Shown piece by piece: positions 35,930 to 48,353 of a stretch of 64,000 bases of DNA. Where the stretch lies: NCBI GenBank assembly GCA_015680685.1, contig MNCI01007684.1, positions 242,697 through 306,696 of the forward strand. Direction: 5' to 3'. Below the pieces are notes generated by a model that did no database searches, was not told where the DNA came from, and was given only the letters and a program-made list of their open reading frames with translations. Positions within the stretch are counted from its first letter, which is position 1, and every line of letters begins with the position of its first letter. The DNA is from Gnetum montanum. Its lineage: Eukaryota; Streptophyta; Gnetopsida; Gnetales; Gnetaceae. A program made the position numbers and the translations under genes.

Positions 35930-36890
35930 GGAAAAAGAAGCTATTGAAGATGGTCAACAAATGGCCAATAGCCTTTGCCTAGTCATATCATGAGTTGACT
36001 AGAATTGATCCAAGGATATGCCAGCATCACATCTACACAAATGTTTTCATCAAGCTAAAGAGGCAGTTGTAGTGGTGGTTGAACCCTAAATTGAAGTAGA
36101 TCATGAAAGAGGAGATTGAACAACTCCTCATGGTGGGGTTCATCTATCCCATTATGGATAATGAGTGGGTTAGTCCACTTATGATAGTGCCAAAGAAAGA
36201 TGAAAAATGGAGGATCTACATCGATTTTAGGCTATTAAACATGGTAACATACAAAGATCATTTTTCATTATCATTTGTGGACTAGGTGTTGAACATAATT
36301 TCTAGGTAATGCAGTTATAGCTTTCTAGATGGTTATAGTGGCTATAACCAGATTTAAATAACACTAGAAGATTAGGCCAAAACTACATTCATGAGACCCT
36401 AGGGGACTTTCGTGTACAGAAAGATGTTTTTTGGCTTGTGTAATGCCCTTGCCACATTCCAACACCTTGTCTTAAGTATTTTCCAACAATAGATTGGTAG
36501 AAGGATGGAAGTCTTCATGGATGACCTCTCCACCTATGGGGCTACATTTGAGCAAGCCCTAAAACATCTTGAGCAAGTGCTAAAAAGGTGTATGGAGATA
36601 AACCTTAGGCTCAACTACTAGAAAATTCACTTGATGGTCCAGGAAAACATTGTGTTGGGGCATAGAATATTAGAAAAAGGGATCAAGGTGGACCCTGAAA
36701 AAAAAGGTCATTTAAGGAATTACCAAATAGTCAAAAATAATTAAAGATGTGAGGTCATTTCTTAGACACATTAGCTAGCACCAATGATTCATTAATAATT
36801 TCACTAAGATTGCTAAACTATTGGGGCAGCTGACAAAGAAGGATGCTCTATTTATTTGGACCAAGAAATGCAAATGTGAATTTCAACAAC
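35930..36890 (+). pseudogene. pol: Athila-like reverse transcriptase
   Basis: DPRICQHHIYTN, then KEEIEQLLMVGFIYPIMDNEWVSP, VPKKDEKWRIYIDFRLLN, DGYSGYNQI, TFVYRKMFFGLCNALATFQ and the catalytic FMDD box (36514-36525) in VFMDDLSTYG, the form usual in Athila. LGHRILEKGIKVDPEK follows. Stops replace expected glutamines (RQL-stop-WW, LK-stop-IM), and a shift near 36700 breaks the frame. Confidence 0.85.
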
Positions 36891-36899
36891 TCAAGTAGA

Positions 36900-37320
36900 A
36901 GCTTGTGAAAACTCCCATTCTATAAGCACTTGATTAGTCTATACCATTCCACATCATGAAGGATGCTTCCAATTATGCCTTAAGGGCCATGCTCACATAG
37001 TTGGATAATTAAAAACATCCTTACTATATCCATTATGTGAGTAGAAGCATTATGGGTGCATAGCTGAACTACATCACAACAGGAAAAGAATTGATGATAG
37101 TGGTGTTTGCCTTAGAGAAATTTAGGCACTATGTGCTTGGGTACAAGGTGTTCATGCACATAGACCATCGTGTAATCTAATTCTTGATGATTAAACCAAT
37201 AATGAGCCCTTGTGTCATATGATGGTTAGTGATCTTACACGAATTTAATCTTACAATGGTAGATCAAAAGAAAATGGAGAATTTGGTTTCTAACCACTTA
37301 TCTCAATTATGATGGGACAA
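36900..37320 (+). pseudogene. pol: Athila-like RNase H
   Basis: FHIMKDASNYALRAML carries the first catalytic Asp, then HYVSRSIMGA, TGKELMIVVFALEKFRHYVLGYK and HIDHRVI, in the usual gypsy order. It ends with DQKKMENLVSNHLSQL, the region linking RNase H to integrase. Confidence 0.8.
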
Positions 37321-37559
37321 CAAAGAGGATGAGAGCCCACTTTTAGATTAGTTTCCTGATGAACTTCTCTTTTTTAGGGCTGTAACTAAACAAATGCCCA
37401 CTAAACCCAATTGGTATGATCACATTCTCACCTATCTTCTTACTTAAGAAATGTCACAAGAGTTGGACCATAGGAAGAAAAAATAGTTTCTTCACCAGTC
37501 AAAACACTTCATGAAAATCAATGGACACCTTTATAAGATGTGCATTGATTACCTATTTC

Positions 37560-38660
37560 ATTGGTATGTACTTGATGTTGATTAATTGCACATGCTCCAA
37601 GATGCTCATGAGGGTCCTTGTGGGGGCCACTATGCTAGGAGATGCATGATCATTAAGATCCTCATGGAAGTGTATTATTGGCTAACACTTTTCAAGAATG
37701 TGATGATGGAATGACCACTTTACCACTTCATTTTCTCCTATGAACATTACTAGTGTGATGGTGGAATGACCACTCAAATGGAAGGACATCAGCAGTAGAT
37801 CCAACCATTAGATCCCTTCAATATTTGGGGCATTGATTTCATGGGTCCCATCACATCCATATCGAATGGAAAGGTGTACATCATAGTTTCCATTGACTAT
37901 TGTACAAAATGGATGGAAGCTGTAGCTATAGCTGATTGTACTTCTATGATTTTTTAGTTTGTACAACAATGTGTTGTACATAGGTTTGGGATGCCATATG
38001 CACTTATTTTTTATGATGGTACTCAATTTAAAGGCACTAAATTTTGAAAGCTCAAGCAATTCTTGGGGGCTAAACATAAATTAACAACACCTTACCAACC
38101 CAAGCTAACAGTTAAGCTAAGGTTACAAATAGAGAAATAATGAACATACTAATGCCAACTATTACTAAATATAGGAGGGATTGGATCATGAAACTCAATG
38201 ATGTCTTTTGGATCTATTGCTTCACTTGGAAACTTCCTATTATTTGCTCTTCCTATGAGCTTACATATGAAAATTTACCAACTCTTCCAATTCAACCAAA
38301 GCTACATATACTATCAATAGCTTATGACCTTAACCTTGACCTAAGTCTAGTGCAAAAAGAAAGATTGATAAACCTCAACCTATTAGACAAGAACCGATTA
38401 GTAGCCTTGTCATCTAACAAGTTATACAAGGCATTCAATAAACAATTTCATGATCTTAGAATAAGGAAAGAAAAATTTTAACTAGGAGATAGGGTCCTTT
38501 ATTGGAATCCCACATACATACAACAAAGAACAAAGTTCCAAATGTTGTGGAAATGACCTTATGTTATCTATGAAACCTTTCCTTCTATGATCATGTTAAT
38601 TTACAAATCTAAAAGCCCAAAAAAGAGACTACTGATCAATATGCAATAATTCAAATCTTT
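37560..38660 (+). pseudogene. pol: Athila-like integrase
   Basis: HEGPCGGHYARR forms the His pair of the zinc domain, but the Cys pair is lost. GIDFMGPI gives the first Asp, FYDGTQFKG the second. In the third motif the usual NGQAEVTNREI reads NS-stop-AKVTNREI, so the catalytic Glu is Lys. The C-terminal part RVLYWNPTYIQQRTKFQMLW is the Athila pattern. A 113-codon frame at 38140-38481 remains open. Confidence 0.8.
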
Positions 38661-40620
38661 CCATGAGCCTAAGAGAGCCAGTGACCATAACGCCTCAACG
38701 AATGAACATGCACACTCAATTTTTTGGATCTCCTTCTTTCAACTCAATAATGGGGGAGATGGCCATCCATGCCCATCTATCAAAGTGGCTCCTCAATTAT
38801 TTATTTTTTTTACATCAATTTTAGTACCTTTTTCTCTTTCTTAAATATTTTAAAATTTCTTGTATATATTACTTTATTTGGTTTGAGTTTTTCTAATGTT
38901 TTTCTTATGTTTTTTTTTTGTTATGTTTTTCTTTGTTCCCACCAGGACTAAGTGCAACTATAGCTATTGATTGGTGGTGGTTTTTACTATAATTTTATTT
39001 GATTTCTAATGTCTAGATTCCATCTTTAAATTTGAGTGCTGATAACTAAGACATAGTTTCTATTTCATGATAACAGGTAATGAGTTCACATCATCCACCC
39101 ACCCACAAAAATCTATGGTGTTTCCTTATTTTTGGAAATATTAAATTCCTTCTTAAATGAAACTTTTAAATAACTTGTTACCTTGGCAGTTTCTGAACTT
39201 GGAAAGGATTAAATGGATAGACAAGGATGTGACTTCAAGGGGCTTTGACACTTTTTGTACTTACCTATCCTCTTGGGTACATGAGTGTTTTCATGGATTT
39301 CTCACCATTCTACTATCAACCAACAACTAGAAGTTAAAAGTCTTTACATGGTGTGATACCCATTAAAAAAATAATAATGGGAATTCAAAGCACACCCCTT
39401 AGATGAAATAACAAGCTACAAGCACTAGTTATAGGACTAGAAAGACATGTTACTCATGCTTGAAGGTCCCCTCTAACTAAGGTTCATCTCACTTCCTACT
39501 TCTCTTTTCTTCTCTTTTAGATATGGTGATTGATTTTTGGGGTTTTTCTTGTGCTTTAAAGAGGTGGACTAGTCTTGGAGTGTCAATGCAAAGTTACTGA
39601 AATTGGTTTGTCTTCATTTGGACCAAGGGTGAATATTCTCAGGTCATAGCAATCACAAAATCTACAAAGAACTTCATGTGACCATGATATGGGATTTCAT
39701 TCCACTCTAAACCTCTTCCATATCTCATCTCATTGCCTCTTTTCATGTTTTTTTCAATGTCTTAGTATGATGCATCAAACGTTTTTGATAATCTCCTTGG
39801 TGATTTGGTTCTTAAATTACTATAACCATTAGTCATCCATGGAGCCCACTGACTCCTTAGTTTGAGAACATGCAAGTGCATGAGCTTGCTATGAGGACCC
39901 ACTTGCATACTTCTTGGTTTGGTTCCTTATCTCGTAGGCATTTGTGCATTCAAGTCTTTTGTGATCCACATCAGTTACATCCAATTATGCACTCCTTCAT
40001 GGCATTTCTTAATCATTCTCCCAATAAAATATCCTCTCTTATTTTTTGAAATTATCTAGCCCTCTTCATGCATTTCATCATGTTCGTGGCTTTTTGGGCT
40101 TCGTTTGAACTTTAATTTTGTGTGAAAACTCTTCATTTTTTCCTTAATTTTCAAAGTTAAAAATTCTATCTTTCTACTACAATGTAAGGCAAAAATTCTA
40201 TAAATAAAGCTCAAAACTTTGAAAATTTTTTCCATTTGCCCACAAATGGAAAGGGATTTTTTACAATTTTTAGAGCCCATAACTTTCACACCGCTTGTCC
40301 AATTAACCTTGTTTTTCATTCTTGCAGCTACTAGAGGTAAGCTTTATGTCATGGAGGCCACAAAACTTAGGTTTTTAAAGAAATTTTTTTTGAATTTTTT
40401 CTAACTCCCATAAGGTTTAACTAATAAAACAATATTAAAATCAATAATTTAAGAATGTTAAACCGATCCAATGAACTTTGGTAGACATTAAAATGAAATA
40501 ATAATAAAATAATATTAAAATAATCAAATCTACCATGGTCACAACTTAGCCAAGTGTAACTAATCCAAGAGATAAGGTACTTAAACATTATAAAGTTACA
40601 CACCAAACACCTATCCTTGA
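38661..40620 (+). other. Post-integrase spacer of Athila-like element
   Basis: Non-coding. It shares phrases with the minus strand at 25700-26000 (for example GACTAGAAAGACATGTTACTC at ~39435). Internal T-rich and AT-rich runs. Confidence 0.5.
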
Positions 40621-40629
40621 TCATGTTGT

Positions 40630-43470
40630 GATTATAGATGGCACCAAGACTAAAATGCCCATAGGAAGGAGGATTGTCCCATCCAAGGGACAAGCACCTA
40701 GAACTAGAAGGGGCCAACAAGAAAAACCCTAGGAGTAGGTAGTCGAAACCCATGCAATTGAACCTCTTCAGAAGGAGCCCAAAGTGGAATCTATCCATCA
40801 GATTCCCCAAGCTAAAACATAGCAATCCCACTAGGATGAGGCATTGGGACCAATGCCAAGCCTTGAGGTCATGTTGATGGATGCCTACGCTTAGGTAAAT
40901 TTAGCCTAGGGATATTCAACATTCTATTCTTCAAGAATTGAACTTTGGTACCTTCCTAGAAATTGCCCCAGAAGATATCAGAATCCAACATAAAAGTTCT
41001 CCCATGTGGCCAATCATCACTTCCAGTGGAGAGTGGTACATGGGAGAGACCTATCTCTTCTAGAATAATAGCTAGCCAAATTTCACTATGAAGATTAATG
41101 ACATAAGTGTGTCCTACTTGATGAAGGCCATCTTTAAGACTCTTGGTTTGCTTAAAACTAGGACCAATCTAGAAAATATCTCTACATAAGCAAACCCAAA
41201 TGTCAAAAAGGAGTGGGTCCAGTGGTGCTATGGAGTGGACTGCAAAGAGGATGATGCACTCACCATGGAAAAATGTGTGTACTTCAAGATAGTAGCCTAT
41301 CATCTCAATCTAATGGTGAGGCCCAACAAGGTGACTACCTTCTTTGCCCATGTGTGCATTGCTTTGAGTAGGAAATTCCTTGTTAACCTCACATAGCTAA
41401 TCTATTTAGAGATAGAAAATTGGTTTAATAAAAATAAACATGAGAGGAAGACACTCCCCTTTCCATGCCTCATCTGGAAATTATGCAAAATGGGAGGGAT
41501 AGCCTACTATACCAATGACACATTGAGACATGCTCCTACTGCCTCTTGGATAAAAATGAGGAAGGACAAGGTCCGCATCATGACCAAGCATGAGGAGCAG
41601 CCACCACTACCAAGCACTCATGAAATAATTTCAAAGGTGCATGCTACTATGGAATGCATGCAAAAGTTCCAACTGAAACTCTTGCAGCAGCAACAAGTAG
41701 GTTTGACTGGTGATTCGTCTATCTACAAACTATCCTTAAGCCATCTAAATGAGGTAACTTGTACAATAAGTTGTTTTGAGGACATGACATCAAATTTCTC
41801 TACCCAATAAATGTAGGCAATTGTGTGCTCAAATTCGAGTGTCCAAGAGGTATTGATGTTCATTCCAAGACAATAGCAGTTCCCAAAAAAACTTTGGAAA
41901 TGTTGCTACTTTCCAGATTCACATTGAAGAGGGAGATGGCACAACTATCTTGACGATGCAACACCAAGGACAAGAAATAATGGCCAAGGTGGTGGCAAGT
42001 TGAGCAGACGAAGCCCTAAATGTTCCTATAGCATCTATGTCTAATAGTGTTGCAATCAAAGATGTGTGGACATCCATAAGAATGGTTAGTGGGAGATTCA
42101 GCATGGCTCAACATGAAAAATTCTTGGAATGATTGGTGGAAGCCTAACAATAGATTCTAGAGGTCTTTGACCTTCTAGATGACATCATTGCTATCTTTTG
42201 GAGACAAGGGGCAAGTGCATCATCTCAAATGCTCAACATGAAACAACCAAAGTTGAGAATTAGCGCTTGGCTATAGAGGTTGCTAAATTTAGAGTTTGCC
42301 TCTCTAATCCATTGGTATTTAGCCAAGGAGTAACTAGGGATAAAGCTTTTCAGTAGCTTTAGTCCAAACATCAACACACTAAACATGCAAAGGAATCAAA
42401 AATTCTTAACTAGTTCTTAGCTGATGCAACTGTCTATAACATTTAAAACAACTTGTTTGAAGTTTCTCAAGAGAATGCAAATCTTACTAAGGACAATCAG
42501 CACTTGCATACTATTGAGGCCTAAAAGGAATAAGTGATTGAATAAATTAGCTTGTGATCTTTATGCCTTGGGGAAAGGGGTAAGGATCAAGGAGAAATGG
42601 AAAAGGGTATGACATCAAAGGGATTTACTAATTCCTTTTACCATAATCTCTCAATGGAGAATGTTTGTGCCCCATGCTAGAGATATATAATCAAAATCAT
42701 TGCCTAGACGAATGATACCCTAAAAATTGAATGAGTTAAGAATCACTATAGGGACCAGATTGATTTGCAAAAGGAGATCAACAAAAAGAAAATCCAATTG
42801 GCAAAGGCAAAGGTGAATGAGGCCCTTTAGTAGCTCTAGCATGGAGGTGATGTGTTGCAGCCTATCTTTAATGAGTTGAATGCGTACAACAAAGCTGAAA
42901 TCCACTTCAAGGAGCTATAGATTGAGGAGATGAACAAATACATGGAACTCACCAACCTTCGTTATGCAAACATGGCAATGTTGACTACTAGAAGGCCAAG
43001 GTCAGACTTGAAAAAGCATGTGGCTAGCTTGTACCTATTTTATGAGGTCGAGTTCAAACCATAAGGATACCAAGTATGAACTTGAAATGACAAATGCTAA
43101 ACTTGATGTTCTTAGATAGTGATTCACTAACCAGAGATCCATAGCTAAGAACTTGGCTAGAAGGTTAAATAACTACCAGGAGCTACAAAATGTTGTCATA
43201 TCATTTGACATTAAATGAAAACAATTTGTAGCCTAGTATATCAATGTGAAGTAGTTGTTCCTTGCAATGCCCTATCCTTAGGATGTTCTGATACTGACCC
43301 ACATTGGTGATGCTGCATGGACCATGTATGATACTAGGAGTAAGGAGGTGAAGATGAAAGCATTGTTCAATGCTTTCTGTCTTTTATTAGAAGTCGTAAT
43401 TGTAGCTAAATAGTCACAACCATAGCCTCAACCATAATAGTTGTGTGCACCTAAAGTAGGAGAAGGTTCT
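40630..43470 (+). pseudogene. Athila-type 3' ORF (env-like position)
   Basis: Segments in order: KMPIGRRIVPSKGQAPRTR (basic start), EKCVYFKIVAYHLNLMVRPNK, FFAHVCIALSRKFLVNL, RKTLPFPCLIWKLCKMGGI, TASWIKMRKDKVRIM, then a coiled coil (IDLQKEINKKKIQLAKAK) and ANMAMLTTRRPR. The first half has the look of the 'putative plant transposon protein' region found in Athila 3' ORFs. The second half is homologous to 3750-5660 on the minus strand. The longest open piece is 41490-41810 (106 codons). The role of this ORF is unknown in the family. Broken by many stops. Confidence 0.65.
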
Positions 43471-43740
43471 TTGGCACCTTAGGAACCTCCACCACTTAGG
43501 ACCATTTGATTTCGTTTCCTCATCCTCAAGTTGTTAAAGGAGTTTTGTAGTCAATTTTTGTCATGGTGTTTAATTTTGTTTTCATGAATACCAAAATTTG
43601 TCATGATTTCAAATTTGTACACCTGTGCACTTAGTGTTTATTTGTGTGTTAGTAGTTAGTAAATAATCCCATACCTTCCAAAAATTTTATAAGAAGCTTG
43701 TTCCTCCTTTTGTTCACTCAGGGATGAGTTTTCATTTAGT

Positions 43741-44545
43741 CATGGAGGTATGATGAGTTGTTGTTCATGGCCTACATTGATGGGATCCCATCAACACAAT
43801 CGCACCAACATAGGATTTGAAGCATTGATGCATATGAGTCAACACAATGTCTTGTCTTGCCTATAAATACATGCTCACTAGCCACATTTATGACATCCAT
43901 TCATTAGTAGCTAGTCAAACTCTTACATTTTCATTTCTCTAGAGTTAGAATATTTTTAGAGTGCTTGCAGTAGGAGTGAGAAGTATATGGATCTTCATTT
44001 GAGCACTAATGTACCTAAGCACCTCAATGTGATCAGCAATAAAGACAAACTTTCTTCATAAACCTTGTAGCACTTGGACTTATCTTAATGTTTACTTAAT
44101 TAATTTATTATTCATGCACTTTACTTTAGTGCATTTAATTAATTAACGAATTTTGGATAATTAAATCACATATGTACAAGCATCTCAAGCATACACTTAA
44201 CACTTGATAATCCTAGTAGTGCTTAATGCTTGATAACTTAGTAGTGTTATAACGTGTTCAGGATGTGTATGGTAGATGGGAATGGATGCTTATGTTAGAA
44301 CTAGTTAAGCACTGATTAGTTATTAGATTAATTAGACATTTAATTAATTTACTTTTGGCACTTATGTGATTCAAACAATAAATATAAAATGATAAAAATC
44401 ATATGCGTTAGTTACACTTAACCATACCTTTGTGCTTCACAAGTGAAACTGAGAAGACAATGATCATGTTTGTTAGATTCACTACCTAGACAACGATCAT
44501 GTTTGTTAGGGACTACTTGATGCTCATCATCAATGATTAAACATG
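43741..44545 (+). repeat. Polypurine region and 3' LTR of Athila-like element
   Basis: GATGAGTTTTCATTTAGTCATGGAGGTA leads into TGATGAGTTG at 43751, matching GATGAGTTTTCAATCAGTCATGGGGTA before the outer 3' LTR. The LTR has a TATA box in CTATAAATACATG (~43860-43870). The right edge is not sharp; about 44545 is my estimate, where SINE tail sequence begins. Confidence 0.6.
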
Positions 44546-44574
44546 TGATGTACTTTAACCTTTTTTTCTTATTA

Positions 44575-44640
44575 TTAATATTTTTTTGGATCAGACACCC
44601 CTATTCCCTTCCTTCAAATCCCCTCTCCACATGCATCCTA
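44575..44640 (+). mobile_element. SINE 3'-tail fragment
   Basis: TTTTTTTGGATCAGACACCC followed by CTATTCCCTTCC resembles the tails of SINE copies 1 to 3. The head is absent. Confidence 0.4.
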
Positions 44641-44694
44641 CTTCCCTATCCCACCTCCAAAATCTACTCCTACTTCTAATAACAACCCTTAGAA

Positions 44695-44875
44695 ATGAGG
44701 TGTTAGCCTAGTAGTAAGACTCTTGATTTGGAAGGTCTAAGTTATGGGTTTGATTTTGGTGGCCAATACTAAGTTATAAAAGTTTTAATTTGAATATATG
44801 TGTTGAGGATAAACATTTTTTAAAAAAAATGTTTTGACTTTCAACATCCCTCCTTTCAACAAAAACCCCTTATCT
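44695..44875 (+). mobile_element. tRNA-derived SINE, copy 2
   Basis: Box A-like TAGCCTAGTAG at 44704-44714 and box B-like GGTTTGATTTT at 44747-44757, followed by a T-rich body and a tail with AACATCCCTCC. About 80% alike to copy 1 in the head by eye. Confidence 0.65.
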
Positions 44876-45099
44876 ATCCTAATTTATCTATATCATATTA
44901 AAAGGTGATTGGGCATTTATTTTAGTATAAGTTATATGGATGAAAGTGAAGTAATGTAACTTATAGAAATAACATTTTCTTTTGATTTCATAAGATTTTT
45001 TCACTTCAATAAAATATCTTCATACATCATCATCATGATGTTGTTAAGGCATCTTCATACATCCTTGAAATGCTCTAAAATACATTATTATAAATCTTT

Positions 45100-45264
45100 T
45101 GGGGGTAGGATGAGTGGGTGTTAAAACCCTAAAATAATTGTAAGGTACATCTTTAGATATATAGTCCAATAGAACTTTATAACCTAGCATTGCCTACTAG
45201 AATTGAGCCTATCACTTGGAGCTTTCAAATCAAGAGTCTTTCCACTAGGCTAACACCTCATTAT
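45100..45264 (-). mobile_element. tRNA-derived SINE, copy 3
   Basis: On the minus strand it begins AATGAGGTGTTAGCCTAGTG and ends near TTTTAACACCCACTCATCC. It forms an inverted pair with copy 2. Confidence 0.65.
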
Positions 45265-47485
45265 TTTGTTATTATAATTCAAATTCTTAACATTATATAT
45301 TTCTATAATATGTTGTTTCAAAATTTGCAAAGGTAACTACTCCAACAATGTGATAGATATATAACATTACTTAAATATGACATTCACTTATCATATTAGC
45401 TATATGTCTTAGAATATACCTATAATTAAATATCTTCAAGTTAGACTTAAATATAGCATTCAAGAAAAAAACTTGCTTCAATTTTTTAAGCTAAACTTAT
45501 TAACCTTAGGTCACTTACTTAATGAGCTTTTAAGATTTCAAGACTCATCAAGAATATATAAAACCTTTTAATTTTTTTTATTTGTGTAATACATCATCTT
45601 AGCTATAATAGGAATGTAATAAAGCATCATCATTTCTATTTCTAGTTAAAGATACCTAGACATTATTTATTATCTTCTATTGTTTGTTTATTTGCATGAA
45701 ATCTTGAATTTGAAAGGATTTTTAAAGAGGATATTTATAACAAATCCTTTAGTTGACCTTCCTACAAGAGTTTTAATGGAAGTCTCATCTTTGCTTTGTA
45801 ACACATAATGCTTTAGGTTGTTTATATTTTATCATTTGGTTCTAATGTTGTTTAATGTTAGTACAATAAAGGTGATAAACTCTTCTTTTTGTAGTATTGT
45901 CCATGATTTTTATTTGTTGTAACCTTCTAATGTGAAACTATCTTAATTATTACTAGGTACTTTGTTCATAAAATTATAACATTATAATAGAATAAATGTT
46001 CTTTATAGCTTGAAACTTTGTAGTAGCAAAATTTTTGAACGTAAAAATTCATAGTCTAATATATAAATGGGGGTATTACCTAGAGACTCAATGCTAGTCA
46101 CATAAAGTGAGGGTTTAGGAAGGTTGAAGGATGAGCAAAAGTCTTAACTTCCTTTTAAGTGGTTATGTTGAAGTTAAAACCTAGGCCTTATGACTTTAAA
46201 AATAAATACCTTACTATTGTTTCAAATAATAATCCCTAATTTGTAGTTAACATATAGCCCCTCATTATAGGACCCCATGGTATCATGTTAGAGTTATTCA
46301 TATGTGATTAGACTTAGTTTGGGGTCACAAGGGTGTATAGCTAGTGATGATATCATAATGATATATTCTCTGAGATCTTATGATGCTATGCTTATGATTA
46401 TGATTTACCATGGCTATGCACACTAATCTTGCTAGATGTGTAGTATATTGTTTATGGTTAGTAGGGAATGAGGGTTGTGGAGAAAGATTACACATTAGTA
46501 GGTATGACCTCTATATTTCTATTCTGGTTATGCATTATAGCTTTGATATCAATATTGTTTAGTAGATCATGTTATGTGATTATAAATAAGTGTTGTTTGC
46601 TTGATCATGCTAGGGTGCCATGATTATTATTGTGTGATACATGTTAATCATAGGCTAATTAGCATGTGTTATGATGCTAATGGTTTTATGGTTATGTTGT
46701 AGATGAGATATGATGTTTTATGAGATTGATTAATATTTTATTAGGGGATGGCTTCATGTGGCATTTTAAGGATTAATAAATAGAATATTCAAGATTCAAT
46801 TCTCTATTTTGGATCCTAACCAAGTTCATAATTTATTGATATAAGCATTATTTCAAAAATATAGATGGAAATAGAATAAACATTTCTATTTGAATAGTAT
46901 CAATGGAAGCTTTAATTTAAAGGTAGACTATTTATTTAGTGCTATTTCTCATTAGTTATGATGCACACTTAGTAGAGCACAAATGGATTTTATCATCTAA
47001 GGGTTGAAAAAGGCAAATGACTCAAAATTTCTCATGAAAAATGAATATGTCAATTGTACAATACAAATAGCATTAAAGATAAATACCATATTTGCCAAAC
47101 ACATTCATTTGTTCCAAATGTTGCTAAGAACACTTAATAATTTTCTTAATGATGTTTTCAAAACTCGGAGCATGTATATTTCTACTGTTCAATAGATCCA
47201 GAGGGTCTACAAGCTTAATAAAATTTCCAATTTAAATTTCAAAATACATAGATCATAATATCTTCTCAACAACCTTTTTCTTTATACCTAATTTACAATA
47301 GTTTGATTCTAGTAACAAAATATAGAACACATGCAGAATCCTTCATGTTGAGACATTCAAAATCCTTCTAAAGAATTTGTAATCTTACAAGTCAAATCCT
47401 GTTTAAACCTTGATATGTTGTGTGCAAGGCCATCCTATACCATTTTTGCTCTAATCATTCCTACAATTTAACGAAATATTGAATC
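45265..47485. other. AT-rich intergenic DNA, no gene seen
   Basis: No domain or long frame on either strand. The part at 46260-46760 is less AT-rich and may be an unrecognised repeat. Confidence 0.55.
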
Positions 47486-47489
47486 ACTT

Positions 47490-48250
47490 ACAGTATACCA
47501 GGGTCAGTCCAGGGGCATTCCCTCGCTAATGGGCCTACATTACCTTGTATGTGCTGTATGTGAGCTCTAGTGAAAGGTAAGGCCCTCCACTTACAGCATA
47601 GGGATATTAGAGAAATTCAGTGAGCAAGCAAGCATATCATATTTTGATAGTTTATTATCTATAACAGATTACCTAGCTGGATTACTTGAGAGTGAAAATC
47701 GAAAGTGACTCCCTGAGATTAGAGACTAGACCTATACTAGGGAGCAAGCAGGCTCAGTCTCTAAGGCCGCCACAGATCATTAGGTGAAGTCCCTGGTGAT
47801 TGAACGAACCCTTACTATACGGTGACTCTGTCCCTCTTTCCTTTCTTACGATCCAGTAAATGGAGTCACTGGATACCATTATCAAGTACCGACTGCTCTT
47901 ATTTGATTAACTCATGCGTGCAACGGCTTCCTCTTCTTCTTATCAACCCCCGGATGTACTTGATACTGACTCCTCATTCACTGATTTTTGTACTTACCTC
48001 TACCAGCACCATTCAAGGCAGTTCACTGTCGACAAACAAGTTCTTGCTCGCTTATTATACTTTAGTTAAGGTGTTCCAAATCCTATCTGTACGTCTGGTA
48101 CTCCCGCCGACCAGGTGGTAGCTTCACAGGTAGCTCCAGGGCTGACTAGGTTAAGTAAGGTGCTACCGTGAACGATATTTACGTCATGTCGATTGATAAT
48201 TACCCCGGCACTGCTTCATGCGTACTTAAAGTAGGTTTCTCCTTCACCAA
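47490..48250. other. Compositionally distinct segment, possibly organelle-derived
   Basis: Near-balanced base composition, few A/T runs and no homopolymers, unlike both sides. Frames on either strand are short. The texture resembles plant mitochondrial DNA, but I recognise no mitochondrial gene. It ends close to the terpene synthase exon and may mark the break where downstream exons were lost. Confidence 0.35.
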
Positions 48251-48353
48251 ACACGTCACAGACGATACAGCTCCTGCATAGTATCTAATAACATTTCTCT
48301 TAGACTCATACCATGCTGTGCATATTCATCATGCACAACTTGAATTTTGGCTT

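Larger units (their letters stand above)
35053..44545 (+). mobile_element. 5'-truncated Athila-like retrotransposon
   Basis: Order protease, RT, RNase H, integrase, spacer, coiled-coil 3' ORF, polypurine region and 3' LTR, all on the plus strand. No 5' LTR or clear gag was found upstream of 35053, so the element is truncated, or its 5' part is too decayed to see. The LTR, protease and 3' ORF are homologous to those of the outer element at 2686-30974, in the opposite orientation. Confidence 0.8.

Noticed and set aside
47822-48121. 99-codon plus-strand ORF in the odd segment
   Set aside because: No domain; residue pattern looks like chance reading of non-coding DNA.
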